NCBI GenBank assembly: GCA_934465295.1
Contig: CAKSKU010000008.1
Coordinates: forward strand, 37,326 to 101,325
Direction: 5' to 3'
DNA length: 64,000 nucleotides
DNA from: an uncultured Oscillospiraceae bacterium
GTDB taxonomy: Bacteria > Bacillota > Clostridia > Oscillospirales > Ruminococcaceae
The translations under genes and the position numbers were made by a program. Each line of letters opens with the position of its first letter. Positions within the stretch are counted from its first letter, which is position 1. Below, piece after piece: positions 49,057 through 56,856 of the stretch. The notes under the pieces are model-generated. The model worked only from the letters and a program-made list of their open reading frames with translations. It did no database searches and was not told the DNA's origin.

Positions 49057-49172
49057 GCTAAACACCAATAAAACTATAGACAAAAGATCTGCGCAAAATC
49101 CATATCAAGCTGTTTTTAACAGCTGCGAGTTTTTGCTTGATTTTTTGTATAGTTTTTAATTGGTGTTTAGCA
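49056..49172 (+). repeat. Palindromic element, copy 3 (117 bp)
   Basis: Arms TGCTAAACACCAAT and ATTGGTGTTTAGCA; core GCGCAAAATCCATAT and TTTGCTTGATTTTTTGTATAG as in copy 2. It is 17 bases longer than the other copies because the loop contains its own small dyad AGCTGTTTTTAACAGCT. Inserted between the permease stop codon and its terminator. Confidence 0.85.
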
Positions 49173-49177
49173 TAATA

Positions 49178-49987
49178 TCAATTGCCCTTTATTGCAAGCG
49201 GCTTGACAGAAGAACGTCTTGTGATAAGGCAGGATATGAGCAGCAGTATCAGCGAAGCACCGATGAACACCGCAGCACCCTGCGAAGCGTTGCCTATAAG
49301 CGTAGCATCTGAACCCGAATCATCAAGATAGGAAAGTCCGACCAGCTTCTCAACACTGCACCAGAATGATGCCAATGCATCTACGCCCAGTGCAAAATAA
49401 ATTCCTCCCGTTGGGATAAAGATCAATAAAAGTATGGTGATCAAAGATGCCCAGCCGGGAAGTTTGTACATAAGTGCAGCAATAAAGATAACAGCAGCAC
49501 ATAATGCAATGTAGCTGAATACAGCTATGCCGAAATAGCGAACTCTTATCGCAAAATTGCTCCAACCTGCATCATACAGAACGTACTTTACACCGTAAAG
49601 CGATGCACCCCACATTTCTTCTTCTCCCGTTATCAATGACATGATCGGAAAAATTACAGAAACTTCAAGTGCTGATACTACAGAAAGTATCACCGATGAT
49701 ATGTATGCGGAAACGCAGGCTGTTGTCCTTGAAGTGCCGTTTGCGGCAGCTGTGTTGAAAAAGTCTGTGATGTTTGCACACATATATCCGAATACGAATA
49801 AGCCAATTAAAGCATCAAATCCGTTCTGTCCCGTTTCGCGAAGACTGAACGGAACTTTTTCTGCAACGGATCTGATCGTTGCGGAAATCAGCATAGAACC
49901 GATCACCCAAATAAGGTAAAATAACGGGACTGATCTCAATCTGTATAGCTGATATTTGCAGTTTGCGATAATACTGTTTGCTGACAT
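49178..49987 (-). CDS. ABC transporter permease (ABC-2-like), GntR-linked
   Basis: 269 residues with six membrane spans (for example LFYLIWVIGSMLISATIRSV, SVILSVVSALEVSVIFPIMSLI, IALCAAVIFIAALMY, ITILLLIFIPTGGIYFAL and a last AAVFIGASLILLLISCLI). It is the membrane part of the transporter whose ATPase is encoded 14 bases upstream. The arrangement GntR(YtrA-like)-ATPase-permease is typical of small transporters induced by cell-wall-active compounds in Firmicutes. No substrate motif. Confidence 0.85.
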   Translation of the reverse strand: MSANSIIANCKYQLYRLRSVPLFYLIWVIGSMLISATIRSVAEKVPFSLRETGQNGFDALIGLFVFGYMCANITDFFNTAAANGTSRTTACVSAYISSVILSVVSALEVSVIFPIMSLITGEEEMWGASLYGVKYVLYDAGWSNFAIRVRYFGIAVFSYIALCAAVIFIAALMYKLPGWASLITILLLIFIPTGGIYFALGVDALASFWCSVEKLVGLSYLDDSGSDATLIGNASQGAAVFIGASLILLLISCLITRRSSVKPLAIKGN

Positions 49988-50001
49988 AAAAATTCCCCCT
50001 T

Positions 50002-50853
50002 TTATGAATTCGTAAGATGAATGAAAATGTTCTGCAGGTTCATCGGCTCGGCTGTAAGTCCATCGGGAAGCTCTGCTTCATTGAGCTGACCCTTTATGTA
50101 AGCGGTCTTTAAGCCGCCGAGAACGTCCTCGCCCATAAGCTCCCTGCCCTTGGCGAAGCCGTCAACATCAGCCGCTTTGCCAGAAACGCTGTAACCCATT
50201 GAACGAACCTCCTCAACATCATTGTCAAGAAGAAGCTCGCCCTTTTGGATAACAACAGCACGTTCAATGATGCCTGCTGTTTCCTCGATAAGATGCGTCG
50301 AGATAACGAATGTCGCAGGGTGTTCACTGTAACGGTTCACAACGTGCTTGTAGAAAAGGTCACGGTGGTTTGCGTCAAGTCCGAGAACGGGTTCGTCGAA
50401 AAACACTATCGGCGCACCGCAGGCAAGCGCATTCACAGCCTTTGCAATGGTTCGGTAGCCTGTTGAAAGCTTGGAAAGCTTTCTGTTTGTGTCAAGCTCA
50501 TATTCCGAGCAAAGCTTCAAAGCATATTCAGTGTCAAAATCGGGATAGTAAAACGATGCGGTCCTGAACATATCCTTGACTTTGAGTGCAGGGTTGTAAA
50601 GAAGCTGTTCGCTCATAAGATGCACCTTGCCGAGTGCGCTGTCGTTGCCGCTTGCATTAACTCCGTCAATAAGAACCTCGCCCGAGTCGGCAAAAGTCCT
50701 GCCCGAAATGATGTTGAGCAGAGTGGATTTTCCTGCGCCGTTTCTGCCGAGCAGACCGTAAATGCAGTTTTCTTTGAATGTAACGCTTACGTTGTTCAGC
50801 GCAGTGGTTTTGCCATAGCTTTTTGTCAGATCTCTGACTTCAATTTTGCTCAT
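50002..50853 (-). CDS. ABC transporter ATP-binding protein, GntR-linked
   Basis: 283 residues. Walker A GLLGRNGAGKSTLL (about 31-44), signature LSTGYRTIAKAV in place of LSGGQ (about 129), Walker B PIVFFDEPVLGLDA and switch His in FVISTHLIEE. The degenerate signature (STGYR) is common in YtrB/EcsA-like ATPases of this group. The start overlaps the gntR end by 14 bases. I chose ATG 50853 rather than the GTG three codons earlier because of ribosome-site spacing. Confidence 0.9.
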   Translation of the reverse strand: MSKIEVRDLTKSYGKTTALNNVSVTFKENCIYGLLGRNGAGKSTLLNIISGRTFADSGEVLIDGVNASGNDSALGKVHLMSEQLLYNPALKVKDMFRTASFYYPDFDTEYALKLCSEYELDTNRKLSKLSTGYRTIAKAVNALACGAPIVFFDEPVLGLDANHRDLFYKHVVNRYSEHPATFVISTHLIEETAGIIERAVVIQKGELLLDNDVEEVRSMGYSVSGKAADVDGFAKGRELMGEDVLGGLKTAYIKGQLNEAELPDGLTAEPMNLQNIFIHLTNS

Positions 50854-51217
50854 TTCCGTCACAGCCTTTCTCTATCATATTGATGATCTCATTTTTTGTG
50901 ATGCCAAGCTTCGATGCTTCGCTGATTAGCGACTTGATGTACTTGTCGCAGAATTCCTGTTTGCGCTCACTGCGAATTTTCTGCTCCGCACCCGTGCATA
51001 CGAACATACCAAGACCCCTTTTCTTATAAATGATTTCTTTGTCGACCAAGATGTTTACCCCTTTGAGGGCAGTTGCGGGATTTATCCTGTACATCGCAGA
51101 TATTTCCGTCGTGGACGGTATCTGCGTTTCCTCGGGGAAAACTCCCGTAAGGATATTTTCCTCGATCCATTCAGCCATTTGAATGTAGATAGGCTTTTCG
51201 CCGTCAAAGTTAGCCAA
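50840..51217 (-). CDS. GntR family regulator, YtrA-like
   Basis: 125 residues: an N-terminal winged helix (KPIYIQMAEWIEENILTGVFPE, IPSTTEISAMYRINPATALKGVNILVDKEIIYKKRGLGMFV, read in parts) and a short C-terminal helical dimerisation tail typical of the YtrA subfamily. The start codon is TTG at 51217 with AGGAG eight bases upstream. It probably represses its own operon from the dyad at 51244-51265. Confidence 0.9.
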   Translation of the reverse strand: MANFDGEKPIYIQMAEWIEENILTGVFPEETQIPSTTEISAMYRINPATALKGVNILVDKEIIYKKRGLGMFVCTGAEQKIRSERKQEFCDKYIKSLISEASKLGITKNEIINMIEKGCDGNEQN

Positions 51218-51243
51218 TATATCATCTCCTTGTTTGTTTATTG

Positions 51244-51265
51244 GTTAATCACTTGTGTAACTAAC
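51244..51265. promoter_or_regulatory. Candidate GntR/YtrA operator
   Basis: GTTAATCAC-TTGT-GTAACTAAC, a near-perfect dyad placed directly at and after the -10 box of the gntR promoter. Confidence 0.65.
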
Positions 51266-51292
51266 TATATCACTAACTATCTATTTTGTCAA
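51264..51292 (-). promoter_or_regulatory. Promoter of the GntR/ABC operon
   Basis: Minus-strand TTGACA-17-TATAGT overlapping the operator dyad. Confidence 0.78.
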
Positions 51293-51344
51293 TACAAGAA
51301 AAATTTTTTGTGAAATATGACAAAATATGAACAGGCTTTACAGC

Positions 51345-51386
51345 AAAAACAGCCATATCCGAGAATGACCCGAATATGGCTGTTGT
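51345..51386 (-). terminator. Terminator after the GH59 gene
   Basis: ACAGCCATAT..ATATGGCTGT stem followed on the minus strand by TTTTTG. Confidence 0.8.
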
Positions 51387-51402
51387 AATCCAATATAAAG
51401 TT

Positions 51403-53808
51403 TTATTTTACGGAAAAAGGAACGTTTCCGCCCGTGAATTGAACGCTGTCAGCCGAGAATACACCCGAAACAACTTCAATTTCGACCGTGTGCAAACCGT
51501 CAGCAAGTCCGTCAATGCCGTAAGCAATGTCACGGGCTTCACATTCGGGAACGGAAAAGCCTTCTGCGGCGGTTTTTCCGTCAATTTTTACGTTTATGAC
51601 CGCATTATTCTTGTTTTCGCCGACAACAGCAAAGCCGTTTCCGCTGAATTTTACCGTCATGAGCGCTCCTGCACTGCCGTTTGAAAGCGTTCGCTTGTAA
51701 TTGGCAAAGCTGCCCGTTGTGATATGCTCCCAAGCGCCCGAATAATCACAGCAAAGGTCGGTATTGTCGTAACGTGTGACATAACAGTTCTCATTCGGTT
51801 CAATGAGAAGATGAGCGAACATATTTCGGTCGAACGAGCTGTAAAATGCGGCTCTTCCTGCACTCTGAACGCATTTGTCGGTGAAATCGATGACCTTTTC
51901 TCCGCCGATGAAGCATTTGATATTCCCGTCCTGAACTGAAATTTTCAGCGGCGTGAATTCGTGAACGTTCGCCTTGCATGAGCCGCTTTCAAGCACATTT
52001 TTGTTCTTCATAAGCGAGTAAGCTCCGTCCTCGGAGAGCTTGAGCCAGTAACCGCTTTCGCCCTTGTGACCCTCGTTATAGCGAAGTCCGATGCCTGCAT
52101 AATTTTTTTCGGGTTCGGCACTTTCGCAAAGCTTTACCTCGGCGGAAACGCTGTAATTGTACCAGCGGTCGTCACCGAAATTCGTTGTCGGGTTCGGCGT
52201 GTAACCCCATTCCTCGGCTTTTGTTTCGGGCGTTATCTGCTGAACGAGAACGTTTCTGCCGCCGATGTTTTCAACCTCGAAAGCACCGCCCTCGTCCGTG
52301 GTGAACCTCGGCGCACCGCCCCTTGCTCGGAGAAATTCCTCGCTGTAATCAAAATCATCAGAGTAGGGGAGGGCAAGAACAGTTCGCTCGCTTTCGGGCA
52401 TATTTACAAAGTCATTTACGGCTTTGACCGTGGATAAAGTTATCATCGAGAAAGGCTTCACGGTCACGGTGTAGGAATATTTTCCACCGCTTTCGGTCGG
52501 TGTTATCGTGTCAATTTTCTTAAAATAATTCTCATCATAACTGCCGTTGTCGGGACCTCTCGTTTCCCAGACATTGATATCGGACGAAGCTTTCGCAAGG
52601 TCGGAAACGGTGATATCGTAAACGATAGGCTCGGAAGTCGAGTTCGTGATAACTGTGCTGTAATCGCCGCTGTCGGGGGCGCAGGCTGTGATATAGCTGA
52701 AAACGGAATCAACAAGCGCATGACCGTCACCACCCGTTTTTGCGTCAGCGTGGCAAGCACCGTCAATGTATGTCCAGCCTTTTTTGATGAACTGCGAAAA
52801 ATGCAGCGACATAAAAAATCCGCTGTCGAGGTAATAATATCCGCTCCAAGGGTCGCAGGCGGAGATGAACTGCTTCTGACAGTAGCAAATGCCGTCATAA
52901 TAAGCCGCAATGACGGGCTGTAATTCGCACATCGTCATTTTGCCGCTTGCATACATCATTATAAGTCGGTTGGCGATGTCAAGAACGCCGTTTAGGTCGC
53001 CCAGTCCCGAACCGTTCCCGTCAAAGCGGTAAATTCCCTGTGCGTAGCTCATGGACGAACTGCCTTCGCTGAACCAAAGCTCCTTGCCGTACTCTGCCGC
53101 AAGCTTTTTCGCCGCATCGGAGGACATACTCGTATAATGACTGCCGACAACATCGACCGCCGCCATAAGCTTTTCGTCCTCAAACATTCTGTCGGCAAAG
53201 CTCCATGTGCAGACCTCTTCACCGCCGACTATCTTAATTTTTGAATAATCATAAGGACAGTCTTTTTCGCTTTTCAAATGCTCCGAAAGGTACTTTGCCC
53301 ATTCAAGATCGGCACCTCGCTCGTTGCGCACAACGCTCACATAATCGAACTTCAAGCCGTAGGTTTTGTACGCCGCATCAAGCGTTTCCTTGTACCATTT
53401 GTAACGTGCGGCGTGAACATCGTCAGCCTTTGTCACCCACAGCGGTTCGCTCCACCAGAGCATATCAAGCTCCAGATCGGGGTTGATCTTCTTAGCATCA
53501 GCGGCAAGCTGATAGCCTGCACCCCTTGTAACATCGGCTTTTTCGTCCTCATAACGCTTTACGCAGGGTTCTGTTCCCGATGAGGAATTCACGTCCGAAC
53601 CCATTTCAAGCTTAAGAAAATTCACACCGATGCCGTGCTTGCCGAATGTGTATTCGAGTATTTCATTGTATCTGTCGGGATGTTCAGCCTTATAATCGAG
53701 CAGAAGCCGTGAGGAATTGTTTCCCGTGACCATTCCAGCGCCCCTAAAGCGCATATTTGAAGCCGTATTCGCATTTTTACCGTCAATAGTGAAGCTTGCT
53801 TTTTTCAT
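51403..53808 (-). CDS. GH59-like glycosidase (galactocerebrosidase family)
   Basis: 801 residues, no signal peptide. The opening FRGAGMVTGNNSSRLLLDY, FLKLEMGSDVNSSSGTEP, MLWWSEPLW, SVVRNERGADLEWAK, VVGSHYTS and ELWFSEGSSS follow the order of animal galactosylceramidases of GH59. The acid/base Glu would be in RNERG and the nucleophile Glu in FSEGS. PWSGYYYLDSGFFMSLHFSQF and a C-terminal lectin-like domain also fit. The terminal 150 residues form an added beta-sandwich. It probably removes beta-linked galactose from plant galactans or galactolipids; specificity is unproven. ATG 53808 has AAAGGAT upstream. Confidence 0.82.
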   Translation of the reverse strand: MKKASFTIDGKNANTASNMRFRGAGMVTGNNSSRLLLDYKAEHPDRYNEILEYTFGKHGIGVNFLKLEMGSDVNSSSGTEPCVKRYEDEKADVTRGAGYQLAADAKKINPDLELDMLWWSEPLWVTKADDVHAARYKWYKETLDAAYKTYGLKFDYVSVVRNERGADLEWAKYLSEHLKSEKDCPYDYSKIKIVGGEEVCTWSFADRMFEDEKLMAAVDVVGSHYTSMSSDAAKKLAAEYGKELWFSEGSSSMSYAQGIYRFDGNGSGLGDLNGVLDIANRLIMMYASGKMTMCELQPVIAAYYDGICYCQKQFISACDPWSGYYYLDSGFFMSLHFSQFIKKGWTYIDGACHADAKTGGDGHALVDSVFSYITACAPDSGDYSTVITNSTSEPIVYDITVSDLAKASSDINVWETRGPDNGSYDENYFKKIDTITPTESGGKYSYTVTVKPFSMITLSTVKAVNDFVNMPESERTVLALPYSDDFDYSEEFLRARGGAPRFTTDEGGAFEVENIGGRNVLVQQITPETKAEEWGYTPNPTTNFGDDRWYNYSVSAEVKLCESAEPEKNYAGIGLRYNEGHKGESGYWLKLSEDGAYSLMKNKNVLESGSCKANVHEFTPLKISVQDGNIKCFIGGEKVIDFTDKCVQSAGRAAFYSSFDRNMFAHLLIEPNENCYVTRYDNTDLCCDYSGAWEHITTGSFANYKRTLSNGSAGALMTVKFSGNGFAVVGENKNNAVINVKIDGKTAAEGFSVPECEARDIAYGIDGLADGLHTVEIEVVSGVFSADSVQFTGGNVPFSVK

Positions 53809-53846
53809 AATTACGATCCTTTCTTCCCGTATATTTTCATAAGAAG

Positions 53847-53875
53847 ATGATACCATAAATAACGCAGTTTTTCAA
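53847..53875 (-). promoter_or_regulatory. Promoter of the GH59 gene
   Basis: Minus-strand TTGAAA-17-TATCAT, 40 bases upstream of the start. Confidence 0.6.
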
Positions 53876-53910
53876 TCGTAAATATTTATCTTACTCTTAA
53901 AATCTGAACA

Positions 53911-54729
53911 TCACCTGATGCCGTGCATATTTCTGTAAAGGCTCGGCGAAACACCCTCATATCGGCGGAAAACTATCCCGAAATAGTTCGGGTCGGGGTA
54001 TCCCGAGAGTTTACCTATTCGGGAAATGCTTTCGTTCGTGGTTTCAAGCAAAGACTTTGCGTGTGAAATGCGTCTGAGTGCAACATATTCCATAGGCCGA
54101 AGTCCGAAACGTGACTTGAAAAGACGGCAGAAATGCTGTTCCGAAATATTCGCCGGCGAAGCAAGCGCACCGAGCGTTATCTCCTCGCTGAAATGTTCAT
54201 TTATGTAGCGTGCGGCGGCTTCGGTCACGCTGTCGGCGGCAAGGTCATTTCCTCGCTTTTGGGAAAATATTTTCCGCATTTCGAGTATGTATTCATAGAG
54301 AAGACGGGAGCATTTTTCCGGGTCGCAGGCGGGTTCTTTCGCCGCTGAAAGGAGCAAATTGAACATCGAGCGCACGGTCTCGTTCGCCGATTTTTCCGCA
54401 ATGCCGTATTCGCCGAAGCCGAGCGTTTTCATAAGCTCGGAAAGATGTTCGCCTCTGAAAACGACCCAGTTCGTTGTAAAGACATCACCGTTCGGGTAAT
54501 ATTCGTGCGGAACGCCCTTTGCCGCATAAAGAATACTGCCCGTGTTCAGCGGAAAGCTTTTGCCGCCGATGCCGAACGTTCCCGAGCCTTCGCTGACGAA
54601 AAGAAACTGGTGCGAAGCAAGTCCGTTTTCACGGATAACGTGATATTCGGGTTCGGAAATGCCTATCCCCGAAACATAGAACGGCAGTTCGGTCTGCCTG
54701 CCGATGACGGGATAAATCGAGCAATACAT
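53911..54729 (-). CDS. AraC family transcriptional regulator
   Basis: 272 residues. An N-terminal cupin-like sensing domain (about 1-140, HQFLFVSEGSGTFGIGG, ILYAAKGVPHEYYP) and a C-terminal double helix-turn-helix (about 170-270, ISEQHFCRLFKSRFGLRPMEYV, GYPDPNYFGIVFRRYEGVSPSLYR). It sits upstream of, and in the same direction as, the GH59 gene, so it is a likely sugar-responsive activator of GH59. Its start overlaps the YolD-like gene stop by one base, so it is also translated from the SOS-controlled transcript. Confidence 0.9.
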   Translation of the reverse strand: MYCSIYPVIGRQTELPFYVSGIGISEPEYHVIRENGLASHQFLFVSEGSGTFGIGGKSFPLNTGSILYAAKGVPHEYYPNGDVFTTNWVVFRGEHLSELMKTLGFGEYGIAEKSANETVRSMFNLLLSAAKEPACDPEKCSRLLYEYILEMRKIFSQKRGNDLAADSVTEAAARYINEHFSEEITLGALASPANISEQHFCRLFKSRFGLRPMEYVALRRISHAKSLLETTNESISRIGKLSGYPDPNYFGIVFRRYEGVSPSLYRNMHGIR

Positions 54730-55154
54730 TAATTTTCCCCCATACTTATCTTTAAAATATTGTCAAGCCGGATCTCGGTGCGGTCGGTGAAGATCATCTT
54801 CCGTTCGATCTCATCTATACGCCTGACAGAACCGCTGAAAAGCGTTATCGCACCGCCCTCTTTGAGCTCATCGGGAATGAAAAAGGTCACGGTCACTTCG
54901 GGGCGTTCGGCGATACGCTCGGTAATGATGTGAAGCTTTTCGTTAAGCTCGTTCTCCATCATTTCCGTAAGCTCGGGCTTTTCGGAGGTAAGTCGTGCGG
55001 CTTCGTCCGTGCAGTCCTCAAATCCCGTCAGAGCAGCAAACGGGGCAAACTGCGCCGCACGGCTTATTCTCGACATTGGTTGTCGGACTGCCGATGTGTG
55101 GTGCGGCAGGTTGATTATATCGTCATATTTATGGGTTGATTTTAGCGCAGACAA
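54729..55154 (-). CDS. YolD-like protein
   Basis: A 141-residue small protein with the family start (NLPHHTSAVRQPMSRISRAAQFAPFAALTGFED) and a beta-rich C-terminal half (VTVTFFIPDELKEGGAITLFSGSVRRID, MIFTDRTEIRLDNIL). YolD-like proteins are regularly encoded beside UvrX/UmuC-type polymerases in Firmicutes and are thought to be functional counterparts of UmuD. Here it lies 23 bases after the polymerase gene. Role in translesion synthesis is inferred from this linkage. Confidence 0.85.
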   Translation of the reverse strand: MSALKSTHKYDDIINLPHHTSAVRQPMSRISRAAQFAPFAALTGFEDCTDEAARLTSEKPELTEMMENELNEKLHIITERIAERPEVTVTFFIPDELKEGGAITLFSGSVRRIDEIERKMIFTDRTEIRLDNILKISMGEN

Positions 55155-55177
55155 GACCTTTCCTCCCTTTGAATAAT

Positions 55178-56677
55178 TTACGCCTTGTGACCGCCGACCT
55201 GACCGTTACGCTCACGTGCAGTCGCTCCGTCTTCAAAGTTCATACCTCGCAGAACGGCGTTTTTCCCGTATTTTTTCTTTATTTCAAGCATAGAGAGCTG
55301 CATTGCTTTTTCACGGCGCAGGCGTTCCTTTTCGGCAGCTTTTTCACGTTCGAGCATTTCTGTATCGGTGAAAAAATCAAGCTGAACGGCTTCTTCGGTT
55401 TCATCGGAAGTCTGCTTCTCGCTGACAATATGATTTGCCACAACATACATTCGCCGAACGGAGAGCGACGGGTCGGTTATGCGGTCGTAAAGCTCCGCAA
55501 CTGCATCCGTTATTATCCGTGACGAAGCCGTTCTGAAAGGGAGATTTATCGTTCCGTGGGCAGGCTTCGGTATCCTCCTGCCGTAGCGGTCAACGGTGCT
55601 TTCGCCCTTGTAGCCGATGTTTTCCTTGTCATAGCCGATAGTGAGAACGATCTGATCGGTGACGAGCCGCTTGTCCACAAGGTCGAGCGAGAGCATATCA
55701 GCCATTTCACGGATAACGATGCGTGCCTTTGCGACGGTATAGGCACATTGAAGAACTTGCCCCGTGCTTAGGCTGTTCGATTCGGGACGGTAGGATTTTA
55801 TGTCAGCAATGGTGCAGGGTTCGTAACCCCAAGCGTGGTCGATGAGAAGCTCCGCATTTACGCCGAAAAGCTTGTAAAGGAAATTTTCCTCGTTCGGGTC
55901 AAGCGAAGCACGGGCAATGTCGCCCATTGTGTGAAGTCCGTTTTTTTCAAGCTTGTCGGCATAGCCCTTTCCCACACGCCAGAAGTCGGTGAGCGGTGTA
56001 TGCGCCCACAAGAACCGCCGATAGTTCATCTCGTCAAGCCCTGCGATGCGGACACCGTTTTTGTCGGCTTGGATATGCTTGGCAACGATATCCATTGCTA
56101 TCTTGCAAAGATAAAGATTCGTTCCGATGCCTGCGGTGGCGGTTATGCCCGTTTTGTCCATAACATCGTTGATAAGCATTGCCGCAAACTCACGGGGAGA
56201 AAGCTTGTAGGTGTCAAGATAGGCGGTCGCATCGATGAAAACCTCGTCCACGGAATAGATATGAATGTCCTCGGGGGCGACGTATTTCAGATAAATTTCG
56301 TATATGTGAGTGCTGACCTCCATATATTTTGCCATCTGCGGCGGTGCAACGATGTAGTCAAGTTCGAGCGACGGGTCTTTGGCAAGCTCTTCGGCATAAT
56401 AGGACTTGCCGCTGAATTTTCGGTTCGGTGCTTTGTATCGGCGCTCGTTGTTGACCTGTTTCACGCGCTCGATGACCTCGAAAAGGCGTGCTCTGCCCGA
56501 TATCCCGTGTGCTTTGAGCGATGGCGAAACGGCAAGGCAGATAGTTTTTTCCGTTCGTGACGGGTCGGCGACAACAAGGTTCACGCCGAGCGGATCAAGT
56601 CCTCGCCCGACACATTCGACCGAAGCATAAAATGATTTTAAGTCTATTGCAATATATATCCGATCATGCTGTTCCAT
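55178..56677 (-). CDS. Y-family DNA polymerase (UvrX/UmuC type)
   Basis: A 499-residue error-prone polymerase for translesion synthesis. The catalytic palm shows IAIDLKSFYASVECV (first Asp about 11), and IYSVDEVFIDAT with the DE pair. The fingers contain RGLDPLGVNLVVADPSRTEKTICLAVS (read in parts). Helix-hairpin-helix and little-finger domains follow. An acidic-basic C-terminal tail (LDFFTDTEMLEREKAAEKERLRREKAMQLS, in parts) may carry a clamp-binding motif. AAAGGAG precedes ATG 56677. Promoter region has a perfect LexA box, so the gene is DNA-damage inducible. Confidence 0.93.
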   Translation of the reverse strand: MEQHDRIYIAIDLKSFYASVECVGRGLDPLGVNLVVADPSRTEKTICLAVSPSLKAHGISGRARLFEVIERVKQVNNERRYKAPNRKFSGKSYYAEELAKDPSLELDYIVAPPQMAKYMEVSTHIYEIYLKYVAPEDIHIYSVDEVFIDATAYLDTYKLSPREFAAMLINDVMDKTGITATAGIGTNLYLCKIAMDIVAKHIQADKNGVRIAGLDEMNYRRFLWAHTPLTDFWRVGKGYADKLEKNGLHTMGDIARASLDPNEENFLYKLFGVNAELLIDHAWGYEPCTIADIKSYRPESNSLSTGQVLQCAYTVAKARIVIREMADMLSLDLVDKRLVTDQIVLTIGYDKENIGYKGESTVDRYGRRIPKPAHGTINLPFRTASSRIITDAVAELYDRITDPSLSVRRMYVVANHIVSEKQTSDETEEAVQLDFFTDTEMLEREKAAEKERLRREKAMQLSMLEIKKKYGKNAVLRGMNFEDGATARERNGQVGGHKA

Positions 56678-56698
56678 ACTCTCACTCCTTTTGCTTAT

Positions 56699-56739
56699 AT
56701 TATAGCATATATGTTCGATTTTTGCAAGAACTTTTGTTC
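56699..56739 (-). promoter_or_regulatory. SOS promoter: LexA box over a sigma-A promoter
   Basis: GAACTTTTGTTC (56728-56739) matches the Firmicutes LexA (DinR) box GAAC-N4-GTTC exactly and abuts the minus-strand -35 box TTGCAA (56722-56727). The -10 TATAAT is at 56699-56704 with 17-base spacing. A second, degenerate half-conserved box, GCATATATGTTC (56705-56716), fills the spacer. Confidence 0.85.
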
Positions 56740-56785
56740 GATTTTTTAAAATAATTTTTTTGGCTTGTATTTTTTGATGAAATGC

Positions 56786-56814
56786 TTGATTTTTTGACGA
56801 AAATTTACTATAAT
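56786..56814 (+). promoter_or_regulatory. Promoter of capA-like gene
   Basis: TTGATT-17-TATAAT on the plus strand, divergent from the SOS promoter. Confidence 0.65.
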
Positions 56815-56856
56815 TATGAAAACAATATTTTGACAATTTTTTTGAGGGGTAACAAA

